From: Polaromonas sp.
Lineage (GTDB): Bacteria; Pseudomonadota; Gammaproteobacteria; Burkholderiales; Burkholderiaceae_C
DNA: 9,701 nucleotides
NCBI GenBank assembly: GCA_014376885.1
Contig: JACMQR010000156.1
Span: 1-9,701, forward strand
Direction of reading: 5' to 3'
In this document: in pieces, positions 1 through 6,533 of the stretch
Layout of the letters: each line of letters starts with the position of its first letter
Position numbering within the stretch: the stretch's first letter is position 1
Program-made: the position numbers and the translations under genes
Notes under the pieces: generated by a model
Seen by the model: the letters and a program-made list of their open reading frames with translations, nothing else
Database searches by the model: none
Told to the model about the DNA's origin: nothing

Positions 1-249
1 CTTGCGCGCCAGGCAGTGCGCAGCACCCAAGGCCCGGGCAGCGCCGACATTGCGTAGATCGCCGCTTAAAACCGTCACCTTGCGCCGGCTGGCGATCGCC
101 TGGCTGGCGTCGGTGCAGGCGTCGAGCACCAGCACGATTTCGACCGGCTCGGCTCGCAGCCGCGTGCACCGGGCCGCCTGCTGGATCGACTCTATGCACC
201 TGGCAATCAGCCGCTCTTCGTTGTGAACGGGAACGACGACGCCGATCAT
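1..249 (-). CDS. Family 2 glycosyltransferase, N-terminal part (runs off the left edge)
   Basis: Reading leftward from the ATG at 249, 83 codons are open to the edge of the window. The protein begins MIGVVVPVHNEERLIARCI, the first beta strand and 'PVHNEE' signature of GT-A fold (family 2) glycosyltransferases. About 40 residues later comes EIVLVLDACTDAS, matching the strand carrying the nucleotide-sugar-binding aspartate, and then 'RNVGAARALGAAH', the usual helix following it. Family members transfer a sugar from a nucleotide or lipid-linked donor in envelope polysaccharide, lipid or glycoprotein synthesis; acceptor and donor cannot be told from this part. The start is uncertain: there is no good Shine-Dalgarno sequence before 249, the frame is open upstream, and an in-frame ATG at 324 would add 25 residues. 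I chose 249 because family members commonly begin a few residues before this strand. The gene lies on the same strand as the yihY-like gene, 273 nt downstream of it, so it is not tightly coupled. Confidence 0.8.
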   Translation of the reverse strand, partial: MIGVVVPVHNEERLIARCIESIQQAARCTRLRAEPVEIVLVLDACTDASQAIASRRKVTVLSGDLRNVGAARALGAAHCLARK

Positions 250-522
250 CGGCCGGGAAAGTAGACGGGCGGCAGCCGCCTGCCAGGCAGCGCGGATCCC
301 CAGACAAATTCCGGGCTGCGGCATGCCGCGCAAAGGCGGTCGAGACTGAACGCATGACTCATCGTCGATGTCCTGGACAGCAAAGGTGGATAAAACGGCG
401 CGCAGACCCCACGACGCGCCAGGGACGGGTTCCAGCAAAACTATAGATTTCCGGCATTTGCCGCAGTGTCAGCCCGGGCACCGCTGAGCTGTAGGAATTT
501 GCGAATGGTCAAGCCCGCCCGG
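250..522. other. Intergenic region between the yihY-like gene and the glycosyltransferase
   Basis: No convincing gene is seen. The yihY-like stop codon sits inside a perfect 12-bp palindrome (519-530, CCGGCTAGCCGG). There is no T-rich terminator on the minus strand. A minus-strand TATAGT (445 to 440) could be a -10 box for the glycosyltransferase, but no -35 hexamer stands at normal distance. A short inverted repeat CGGCA-tt-TGCCG (452-463) lies just upstream of it. A minus-strand ATG at 362 with an AGGA sequence about 8 nt upstream opens another frame, but that frame only becomes the shadow of the glycosyltransferase gene. Confidence 0.4.
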
Positions 523-1419
523 CTAGCCGGTGCGCAGCGGCGGGGCCGGCGCATTGGGACCGACCGCGCCCAGCCGCTCGTATTCCGAGATCACCTGCGC
601 GCCGAGCAGCAGCAGCGTGGCGGCAATTTCCAGGCTCAGCAGGACAACGATGGCCGTCGTCAGCGAGCCATACACCAGGCCGACCTGCGACAGCGTGGCA
701 AAGTACCAGACCAGCAGGTGGCGCGTCACCTCCCAGAGCAGCGCGGCGGTGACGCCGCCGATCAGCGCGCGGCGCAGCGACAACTGGCCCACCGGCATCA
801 CCAGGTACACCGATGTCAGCACAAAAATTTCGCCGCTCAAGCCCAGCAGGTACAGCAGCGCGCCGGAAAAGCCGCTGAGCGACCAGCGCCCGCCCAGGAA
901 CTCGATGTTTTTGTCGCCCAGCGCCTGAAAGCTGCCGGCCACCAGCGTCATCAGCAAAAAGCCCAGGCCCAGGCAAAAAATATAGCAGTACGGCAAGATG
1001 GCCGAAACCATGAAGTGGCGCCGCCGGATGGCCACCCGGTGCAAAAAGATCACCGACATCGCGTTTTCCAGCACGGTGAAGGCCAGGGAACTGAAAAACA
1101 GCATGGTTCCCAGCAAAACCCAGCCCATGACCTCGCGGTGGTTCAAAAAGTTCGTCAGCTCGTTGACAATGAAGCTCGACTCCCCCGGCGCCAGCCAGGC
1201 GATGTACCGGTTCAGCGAATCGAGCAGAATCGATTGGTCCACCACATGCGACAGCGCGATCGCAATCAGGATGAGCAAGGGAACGATGGACAGCAAGGCG
1301 TAGTAGGCCACCGCGCCAGCCAGCAGCAGGCCCTGGTTGGCGCGAAAGCCTTTGAGGATCTGCAGCGCAAAAGCGCCCGGATGGCGCAGGACGTAGGCGG
1401 CAGGCGGTTCAAGGGTCAT
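523..1419 (-). CDS. YihY/BrkB-family (UPF0761) inner membrane protein
   Basis: A 298-residue polytopic membrane protein. About six hydrophobic segments are visible: near LLLAGAVAYYALLSIVPLL, VMGWVLLGTMLFFSSLAF, ILPYCYIFCLGLGFLLM, ALLYLLGLSGEIFVLTSVY, RALIGGVTAALLWEV, and TAIVVLLSLEIAATLLLLGA. The first carries the family's Ala-Tyr-Tyr-x-Leu-x-Ser-x-x-Pro-Leu signature, and the last is followed by the usual short polar tail (SEYERL). The family was once named ribonuclease BN, a reassigned activity; BrkB was linked to serum resistance in Bordetella. The molecular function remains unknown. Start choice: the same frame has an ATG at 1458 (311 residues). I prefer 1419 because it puts the first membrane segment about 30 residues in, and because a CATAAT box lies only a few nt upstream of 1458, leaving no room for a leader there. 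Neither start has a strong Shine-Dalgarno sequence. The gene is divergent from dnaG. Confidence 0.85.
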   Translation of the reverse strand: MTLEPPAAYVLRHPGAFALQILKGFRANQGLLLAGAVAYYALLSIVPLLILIAIALSHVVDQSILLDSLNRYIAWLAPGESSFIVNELTNFLNHREVMGWVLLGTMLFFSSLAFTVLENAMSVIFLHRVAIRRRHFMVSAILPYCYIFCLGLGFLLMTLVAGSFQALGDKNIEFLGGRWSLSGFSGALLYLLGLSGEIFVLTSVYLVMPVGQLSLRRALIGGVTAALLWEVTRHLLVWYFATLSQVGLVYGSLTTAIVVLLSLEIAATLLLLGAQVISEYERLGAVGPNAPAPPLRTG

Positions 1420-1483
1420 AAGGACGGTCCACAGCCCGGCAAGGCGAAAGTCGGGCATTCATTATGCGGACCGGACCTGGTTT

Positions 1484-1505
1484 CCGGGCAGGCGGTTATG
1501 CCCGG
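1484..1505. repeat. Perfect 7-bp inverted repeat in the yihY-dnaG divergent spacer
   Basis: CCGGGCA (1484-1490), an 8-nt spacer, then TGCCCGG (1499-1505). It lies between the two divergent starts, about 18 nt upstream of the dnaG extended -10 box. It is followed on the plus strand by GC and only four T residues, so it is a poor terminator. An operator or an upstream structural element is possible. Confidence 0.5.
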
Positions 1506-1522
1506 GCTTTTGTAGGCAGCTG

Positions 1523-1531
1523 TGCTTAAAT
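1523..1531 (+). promoter_or_regulatory. Candidate extended -10 promoter of dnaG
   Basis: TGCTTAAAT has the TGn extension and matches 4 of 6 bases of TATAAT. A transcript would start near 1538, leaving a leader of under 20 nt before the dnaG ATG. No good -35 hexamer is seen at 16-18 nt, which would be tolerable for an extended -10 promoter. Confidence 0.4.
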
Positions 1532-1554
1532 TGGCGGCTAATTCAAATCCCCCA

Positions 1555-3573
1555 ATGGCTATTTCGCAATCATTCATCCAGGAGCTGTTGGCGCGCGCCG
1601 ATGTCGTCGACATCGTCGGGCGCTATGTGCAGCTTAAAAAAGGCGGCGCCAACTTCATGGGCCTGTGCCCGTTCCATGGCGAAAAATCGCCGTCGTTCAG
1701 CGTCAGCCCGGCCAAGCAGTTCTACCACTGCTTTGGCTGCGGCAAGAACGGCAATGCGATCAGCTTTTTGATGGACCATGCCGGCATGACCTTTGTCGAA
1801 TCGGTCAAGGACCTGGCCCAGCAATACGGCCTGCAGGTGCCCGATGACGATGTCTCGCCGCAGGACCGGGCCCGGGCAGCGCAGGCGCGCGAGCAGCAGG
1901 CCACGCTGACCAGCGTGCTGGAAAAAGCCGGCCAGGCCTACATCAAAAATTTGCGGGCTTCCCAGCGGGCGATCGCGTATTTCAAGCAACGCGGCGTGTC
2001 CGGCGAGGTCGCCCGGACCTTCGGGCTCGGCTATGCGCCCGAAGGCTGGCGCGGCCTGGCCAGCGTGTTTGCCGACTACAACGACCCGCTGCTCGTCGAA
2101 AGCGGCCTGGTCATTGCCGGCGACCCCGGCGAAACCACCCCGCAAGAAGGCGCCAAGCGCTATGACCGGTTCCGCGACCGGGTGATGTTTCCGATCCGCA
2201 ATGTCAAGGGCGAATGCATCGGCTTTGGCGGACGGGTGCTGGGCGACGAAAAACCCAAATACCTGAACTCGCCCGAAACGCCGGTGTTCAGCAAGGGCCG
2301 CGAGCTCTATGGCCTGTTTGAAGCGCGCACCGCGCTGCGCCAGCATGGCTATGCGCTGGTCACCGAAGGCTATATGGACGTGGTGGCGCTGGCGCAGCTC
2401 GGCTTTGCCAACGCCGTGGCCACACTGGGTACCGCCTGCACGCCCGAGCACATCCAAAAACTGTTTCGCTTCACCGACTCGGTGGTGTTCAGCTTTGACG
2501 GCGACAGCGCCGGCCGGCGCGCGGCACGCAAGGCGCTGGACGCCGCCCTGCCCTTTGCCAGCGATGTGCGTACCGTCAAGTTCTTGTTCCTGCCCGCCGA
2601 ACACGACCCGGACAGCTTCATCCGCGAACATGGCGCCCAGGGCTTTGCGGCCAGCGTTGCCAAGGCGGTGCCGCTGAGCCGTTTTCTGCTGGAAGCCGCC
2701 GGCGAGGGCTGCGACCTGGACACCGCCGAGGGCCGCGCACACATGGCCAGCAATGCCAGGGCGCTCTGGAGCGCGCTGCCCGAGGGCTTGCTCAAGCCGC
2801 AGCTGCTGGCCGAGATTGCCGAGCAGGTGATGATCGACAGCCGCGAGCTGCTGCAGCTCTGGCAACCGTCATCCGGCGGCCGCAAGCCAGCCTACAAGGG
2901 TGCCAGCACCGCCCGCCCGCCGCCAGCCAGGGACCCATCGCCAGAATTTCAATCGGGCCTGCGCGCTGACCAGGAAATGCCGGAATTCGGCGACTATTCG
3001 CCCGGCTTTCAAGGCCAGGCCGACTACGGCGTAGCGGATTCACAGTTCCCAGCCAGCTTCATGCCGCAGACCGCGCCGAAGCTGGGCAAGTTCAGCCGAC
3101 CGGGCATGACGGCGCGCACCGCGCCGCGCCGCCTGACCGGCCGCATCCTGCCCACCAGCCGGGAAGACCGGGTGCTGCGGCTGCTGCTGACCGAACCGCA
3201 GGCCTGGGACCGGCTCAGCAGCGACGAGCACCACCTGCTGCTTTGCCTGCCGGCGCCGCACGGGCCCCTGTTCGCCTGGCTGGAAAGCGAGCTGCACGAG
3301 CATGGCCCGCAGTCTTGGGCAGTGCTGCGCGAAGGCCTGCGCGGCCATGCCCATGAGCACCACGCCCTGGCCCAGTTCGCCGAGGTGCTGGACGGCGTCG
3401 ACAACGACTGGGGGGAAACCCGCCGGATACTCCAGCAGCTCCAGCAGATCAGGGACGACAGTGAAATTGCCGACCTGGCCGCCCGGGCTCCGGGCGAGCC
3501 TGCCGTTTTAGAGCGCTTGCGGGAACTTCTGGCCCAATCGCGGGCAAAAAAAATACCCGCGAAACCCGCATGA
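1555..3573 (+). CDS. dnaG: DNA primase DnaG
   Basis: A 672-residue DNA primase that synthesises the RNA primers for replication at the fork together with DnaB helicase. N-terminal CHC2-type zinc finger: C38, H41, C59, C62 (CPFHGEK ... FYHCFGCG). The RNA polymerase domain follows, with RVMFPIRN, GFGGRVL and PKYLNSPET. The Toprim metal site shows E271 (EGYMDV) and D315/D317 (SFDGDSAG), close to E265, D309 and D311 of E. coli. Residues about 435-525 are a Pro/Gly/Arg-rich linker, and about 530-672 form the C-terminal helicase-binding region. It is about 90 residues longer than E. coli DnaG (581), mostly through the linker. The start is the ATG at 1555 (MAISQSFIQELL), which matches the usual beginning of the family; a GTG at 1522 is in frame but would add an atypical tail. 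Neither start has a Shine-Dalgarno sequence. rpoD follows on the same strand with no convincing terminator between. Confidence 0.97.
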   Translation: MAISQSFIQELLARADVVDIVGRYVQLKKGGANFMGLCPFHGEKSPSFSVSPAKQFYHCFGCGKNGNAISFLMDHAGMTFVESVKDLAQQYGLQVPDDDVSPQDRARAAQAREQQATLTSVLEKAGQAYIKNLRASQRAIAYFKQRGVSGEVARTFGLGYAPEGWRGLASVFADYNDPLLVESGLVIAGDPGETTPQEGAKRYDRFRDRVMFPIRNVKGECIGFGGRVLGDEKPKYLNSPETPVFSKGRELYGLFEARTALRQHGYALVTEGYMDVVALAQLGFANAVATLGTACTPEHIQKLFRFTDSVVFSFDGDSAGRRAARKALDAALPFASDVRTVKFLFLPAEHDPDSFIREHGAQGFAASVAKAVPLSRFLLEAAGEGCDLDTAEGRAHMASNARALWSALPEGLLKPQLLAEIAEQVMIDSRELLQLWQPSSGGRKPAYKGASTARPPPARDPSPEFQSGLRADQEMPEFGDYSPGFQGQADYGVADSQFPASFMPQTAPKLGKFSRPGMTARTAPRRLTGRILPTSREDRVLRLLLTEPQAWDRLSSDEHHLLLCLPAPHGPLFAWLESELHEHGPQSWAVLREGLRGHAHEHHALAQFAEVLDGVDNDWGETRRILQQLQQIRDDSEIADLAARAPGEPAVLERLRELLAQSRAKKIPAKPA

Positions 3574-3599
3574 ACACAAGGTAAAACCGGAAACAGCGG

Positions 3600-3605
3600 T
3601 ATAAT
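3600..3605 (+). promoter_or_regulatory. Candidate sigma-70 -10 box (TATAAT) for rpoD
   Basis: A perfect TATAAT, 27 nt after the dnaG stop codon. The hexamer 16-18 nt upstream does not resemble TTGACA, and there is no TGn extension. If used, the rpoD transcript would have a leader of about 325 nt. The perfect -10 box in non-coding DNA is the only support. Confidence 0.4.
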
Positions 3606-3821
3606 CCGTTTTTTTCAGGCAAGCGCGACAGCAGCACCTCCGGCACCGGCCCCCTTTAAACCCAAGGGAATTCCTACAGGATACGGCCAACTCCCCGCAA
3701 GGACTGCATTCCAAATGTTCGCCCAGACAGTTTGCCAAAAAGTTACAAACAAAAAATTGCCGGCCAAAGCCTGTGCCTGGATGCCCAGGCGCAATCGGTC
3801 GTTGTTTTTTTCTGCTTGTTT

Positions 3822-3848
3822 TTTGAAAATCCGGTTTTTTCCGCATCT
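3822..3848 (+). promoter_or_regulatory. Candidate sigma-32 (heat shock) promoter of rpoD
   Basis: TTTGAAA (3822-3828) resembles the sigma-32 -35 element CTTGAAA. After 12 nt, CCGCATCT (3841-3848) matches CCCCATNT at 6 of 7 defined bases. The start would fall near 3856, about 84 nt upstream of the rpoD ATG. E. coli rpoD is also known to have an internal heat shock promoter, which supports the reading. The spacing equals that of the candidate grpE and dnaK promoters in this window. Confidence 0.5.
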
Positions 3849-3939
3849 CTCCTGACCCCGGTTGGCGCGCCCGCTGACGCAGTGCAGTTTGCCTGGCCCA
3901 TTGACAGCTTCAAGCATTTTTTCGACATCTGGAGGTTTT

Positions 3940-6363
3940 ATGCCGTCTGCGAAATCTGACCCCGCCACGAAATTGCCAGCGCCCGCCATTGCCAAAACCG
4001 CCAGGCCGGCGGCAGCAAAACCTGCGTTGAAAAGCGCCGCCAGTTCCGCGAACTCCGGGCTTGAGGTTGAAAAATCCAAAAAACCCGCCATCTCCCTAGC
4101 AACCGGCAGGCCGCGTGCCCCGGAGAGTCAAGCCACTGCCGATTCTGCGATACCTGATATGACCCTGAAGAAAGTGAATGCCGTGCAGCCCAAGTCCACC
4201 CAAGCCCAACTTCTCGCCGCTGCCGATGCCTTGCTCAAAGGCGCCCAGCCAGCCAAGAAAAAACCAGGCCGTCCGCCCAAAGCATCCGCTCCTGAAGGCG
4301 CGCCGGCCGCGGCCGCAACCGCCAAACCGGCGCGCAAGCCGAGCGAAGCCAGCCTGAACGGCGACGAAGACCTGTCGGACATCGAAGCCGAATTTGCAGA
4401 AGAACCCGCAGCGACCGAGGCGACAGCCACGACCGAAAAAGTCAAGCCGCTGCGCATGAAAATCAGCAAGGCCAAGGAACGCGCCTTGATGAAGGAATTC
4501 GGCCTGGACGAAACCGTCCTGTCCGAAGAAGACATTCTCAAGCGCCGGCTGCGCCTGAAGACCCTGATCAAGCTGGGCAAGACGCGCGGCTACCTGACCC
4601 ATGGCGAGATTTCCGACCACCTGCCCGACAAGCTGGTCGATGCCGAGACGCTCGAAGTCGTCATCAACATGCTCAACGACATGGGCGTGGCGGTGTTCGA
4701 GCAGGCGCCCGACGCCGAAACCCTGCTGCTGAACAACACCGGCGCCACTGTGGCGACCGAAGAAGAGGCCGAGGAGGAAGCCGAAGCCGCCCTGTCGACG
4801 GTGGACAGTGAATTCGGCCGCACCACCGACCCGGTGCGCATGTACATGCGCGAGATGGGCACGGTCGAGCTGTTGACACGCGAAGGCGAGATCGAGATTG
4901 CCAAGCGCATCGAGGGCGGCCTGATGCGCATGATGGAAGCCATCTCGGAAAGCCCGGCAACGATTGCCGAGATCATGCGCCTGGCCGACGAAATCAAGGA
5001 AGGCAAGATTGTCATCTCGACCGTGGTCGATGGTTTTTCCAACCCGAACGAGGCCGATGACTATGTGGCCGAGGAAGATTTCGACGAGTTTGACGAGGAC
5101 GACGACGACGACGGCAAGGGCGGCTCCAAGGCATTGACCAAAAAGCTTGAAGAGCTCAAAAAAGAAGCGCTCAGCCGGTTCGAGAAGGTCGGCAGCTATG
5201 CGGAAAAGGTCCACAAGCTCTACGAAAAGGAAGGCTATGGCACCCCCGCGTACCTGAAGACGCAAAAAGCGCTGAGCGACGAGCTGATGACCGTGCGCTT
5301 TACCGCCAAGTCGATTGAAAAGCTGTGTGACCTGCTGCGCGGCCAGGTGCTCGATGTGCGTAAAAAAGAGCGCGAGCTGCGGCGCATCATTGTCGAAAAA
5401 TGCGGCATGCCGCAGGAAACCTTCGTCAAGGATTTCCCGCCCAATCTGCTGAACCTGAAATGGGTCGAAAAGCAGGTCGCTTCCGGCAAGCCGTGGTCAA
5501 ACATCATGGCGCGCAACATCCCGCCGATCCAGGAACTGCAAACCAAGCTGGGCGAGTTGCAGATGCGCGTCGTCGTGCCGCTGCTGCACCTGAAAGACAT
5601 CAACAAGCGGATGAACGAGGGCGAGTCCAACTCGCGCGATGCCAAAAAGGAAATGATCGAGGCCAACTTGCGGCTGGTGATTTCGATTGCGAAAAAATAC
5701 ACCAATCGCGGCCTGCAGTTCCTCGACCTGATCCAGGAAGGCAACATCGGCCTGATGAAGGCGGTCGACAAGTTCGAATACCGGCGCGGCTACAAGTTCT
5801 CGACCTATGCCACCTGGTGGATTCGCCAGGCCATCACGCGCTCGATCGCCGACCAGGCGCGCACCATCCGCATTCCGGTGCACATGATCGAAACCATCAA
5901 CAAGATGAGCCGGCTGCGCCGCCAGCATCTGCAGGGGTTCGGCTTTGAGCCCGACGCCAGCGTCCTGGCCGAAAAGATGGAGATTCCGGAAGAAAAAATC
6001 CGCAAGATCATGAAGATCGCCAAGGAGCCGATCTCCATGGAAACGCCGATTGGCGACGACGACGATTCACACCTGGGCGACTTCATCGAGGACGGCGCCA
6101 ACACCGCGCCGCTGGAAGCCGCCATGCAGGCCGGCCTGCGCGATGTCGTGAAAGACATCCTGGACAGCCTGACGCCGCGCGAAGCCAAGGTGCTGCGCAT
6201 GCGCTTTGGCATCGAGATGTCCACCGACCACACGCTGGAGGAAGTCGGCAAGCAGTTTGACGTGACGCGCGAGCGCATCCGCCAGATCGAAGCCAAAGCG
6301 CTGCGCAAGCTCAAGCACCCGAGCCGCAGCGACAAGCTGCGCAGCTTTATCGACACGCTGTAG
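3940..6363 (+). CDS. rpoD: RNA polymerase primary sigma factor RpoD (sigma-70)
   Basis: An 807-residue group 1 sigma factor that directs core RNA polymerase to housekeeping promoters. Residues 1-200 are an Ala/Lys/Pro/Glu-rich extension that includes an AT-hook-like KKPGRPPKA (GRPPK at 110-114). Region 1.1 follows from about 205 ([15 protein letters not shown]) and region 1.2 from 297 ([11 protein letters not shown]). The non-conserved insert has an acidic run ending in five Asp. Region 2 spans about 576-655, with the -10 recognition helix [12 protein letters not shown] and HMIET at 648-652. Region 3 contains [24 protein letters not shown]. Region 4 starts at 744 ([14 protein letters not shown]), with the -35 recognition helix [19 protein letters not shown] from 775. 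E. coli RpoD has 613 residues; the excess is mainly N-terminal. The start at 3940 follows GGAGG (3931-3935) by 4 nt; an in-frame ATG at 3862 has no such support. The gene is downstream of dnaG and closed by its own terminator. Confidence 0.97.
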   Translation: MPSAKSDPATKLPAPAIAKTARPAAAKPALKSAASSANSGLEVEKSKKPAISLATGRPRAPESQATADSAIPDMTLKKVNAVQPKSTQAQLLAAADALLKGAQPAKKKPGRPPKASAPEGAPAAAATAKPARKPSEASLNGDEDLSDIEAEFAEEPAATEATATTEKVKPLRMKISKAKERALMKEFGLDETVLSEEDILKRRLRLKTLIKLGKTRGYLTHGEISDHLPDKLVDAETLEVVINMLNDMGVAVFEQAPDAETLLLNNTGATVATEEEAEEEAEAALSTVDSEFGRTTDPVRMYMREMGTVELLTREGEIEIAKRIEGGLMRMMEAISESPATIAEIMRLADEIKEGKIVISTVVDGFSNPNEADDYVAEEDFDEFDEDDDDDGKGGSKALTKKLEELKKEALSRFEKVGSYAEKVHKLYEKEGYGTPAYLKTQKALSDELMTVRFTAKSIEKLCDLLRGQVLDVRKKERELRRIIVEKCGMPQETFVKDFPPNLLNLKWVEKQVASGKPWSNIMARNIPPIQELQTKLGELQMRVVVPLLHLKDINKRMNEGESNSRDAKKEMIEANLRLVISIAKKYTNRGLQFLDLIQEGNIGLMKAVDKFEYRRGYKFSTYATWWIRQAITRSIADQARTIRIPVHMIETINKMSRLRRQHLQGFGFEPDASVLAEKMEIPEEKIRKIMKIAKEPISMETPIGDDDDSHLGDFIEDGANTAPLEAAMQAGLRDVVKDILDSLTPREAKVLRMRFGIEMSTDHTLEEVGKQFDVTRERIRQIEAKALRKLKHPSRSDKLRSFIDTL

Positions 6364-6390
6364 CCTGGCCAGGCAACCTGGTGAACCGGA

Positions 6391-6419
6391 CAGTGCCCGA
6401 AAAGGCACTGGGTTTTTTT
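6391..6419 (+). terminator. Intrinsic terminator of rpoD
   Basis: Perfect 7-bp stem CAGTGCC (6391-6397) / GGCACTG (6404-6410) with loop CGAAAA, then GG and seven T residues (6413-6419), 27 nt after the rpoD stop. The minus strand has no T run after the stem, so it acts only in the rpoD direction. Confidence 0.92.
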
Positions 6420-6480
6420 ATGCGCCTTGCGAAGCCATGCAAGCAACTTTGGCAGCCGCTGCATTGCTCAGCCGGGCAAG

Positions 6481-6523
6481 GGCGCGCAGCAAAGCGGCTT
6501 TGCCGCGCTTATTTCTGCGCGCC
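6481..6523. repeat. Nested inverted repeat 3' of dadA
   Basis: Outer arms GGCGCGCAG (6481-6489) and CTGCGCGCC (6515-6523) are perfect over 9 bp. Inside lies a second hairpin, GCGGC-ttt-GCCGC (6494-6506). The structure ends 10 nt beyond the dadA stop codon. On neither strand does a T run follow the outer stem, so it is not a textbook intrinsic terminator; a 3'-end structure protecting dadA mRNA, or a weak or factor-assisted terminator, is possible. Confidence 0.6.
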
Positions 6524-6533
6524 AACAGCCGCC

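Larger units (their letters stand above)
3574..3939 (+). other. dnaG-rpoD intergenic leader
   Basis: A 366-nt leader without a supportable gene. In order it holds a perfect TATAAT (3600-3605) with a T run soon after; a hairpin at 3772-3793 (stem TGTGCCTGG / CCAGGCGCA with one G-U pair and loop ATGC); three T tracts (3805-3811, 3819-3824, 3835-3840); a heat-shock-type promoter overlapping the last tract; and the rpoD ribosome-binding site GGAGG (3931-3935), 4 nt from the ATG. The stretch around 3730-3845 is clearly more AT-rich than the flanking genes. The hairpin followed about 12 nt later by seven T residues is not a classical terminator but could cause pausing or partial attenuation. Confidence 0.5.

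Noticed and set aside
466..1515. Long plus-strand open frame (349 codons) opposite the yihY-like gene
   Set aside because: Its product is a Gln/Arg/His-rich low-complexity sequence typical of the antisense of a GC-rich gene; the minus strand encodes a clear membrane protein family.
1570..2865. Minus-strand open frame of 431 codons inside dnaG
   Set aside because: It is the antisense shadow of the primase gene and shows no recognisable domain.
3539..3561. Hairpin CGCGGG ... CCCGCG at the end of dnaG considered as a terminator
   Set aside because: It lies inside the coding region with its A run in the loop and no T run after the stem.
3901..3929. TTGACA at 3901 as a sigma-70 -35 box for rpoD
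   Set aside because: The hexamer 17 nt downstream (GACATC) is a poor -10, and the transcript would start at or after the ribosome-binding site.
3732..3959. Small plus-strand open frame overlapping the rpoD start
   Set aside because: It begins with TTG, lacks a ribosome-binding site, and shows no recognisable features; its codons simply cross the AT-rich leader.
4096..5265. Minus-strand open frame of 389 codons inside rpoD
   Set aside because: The Phe/Leu/Gly-rich product mirrors the Glu/Lys codons of rpoD; there is no family signature and no promoter or ribosome-binding site.
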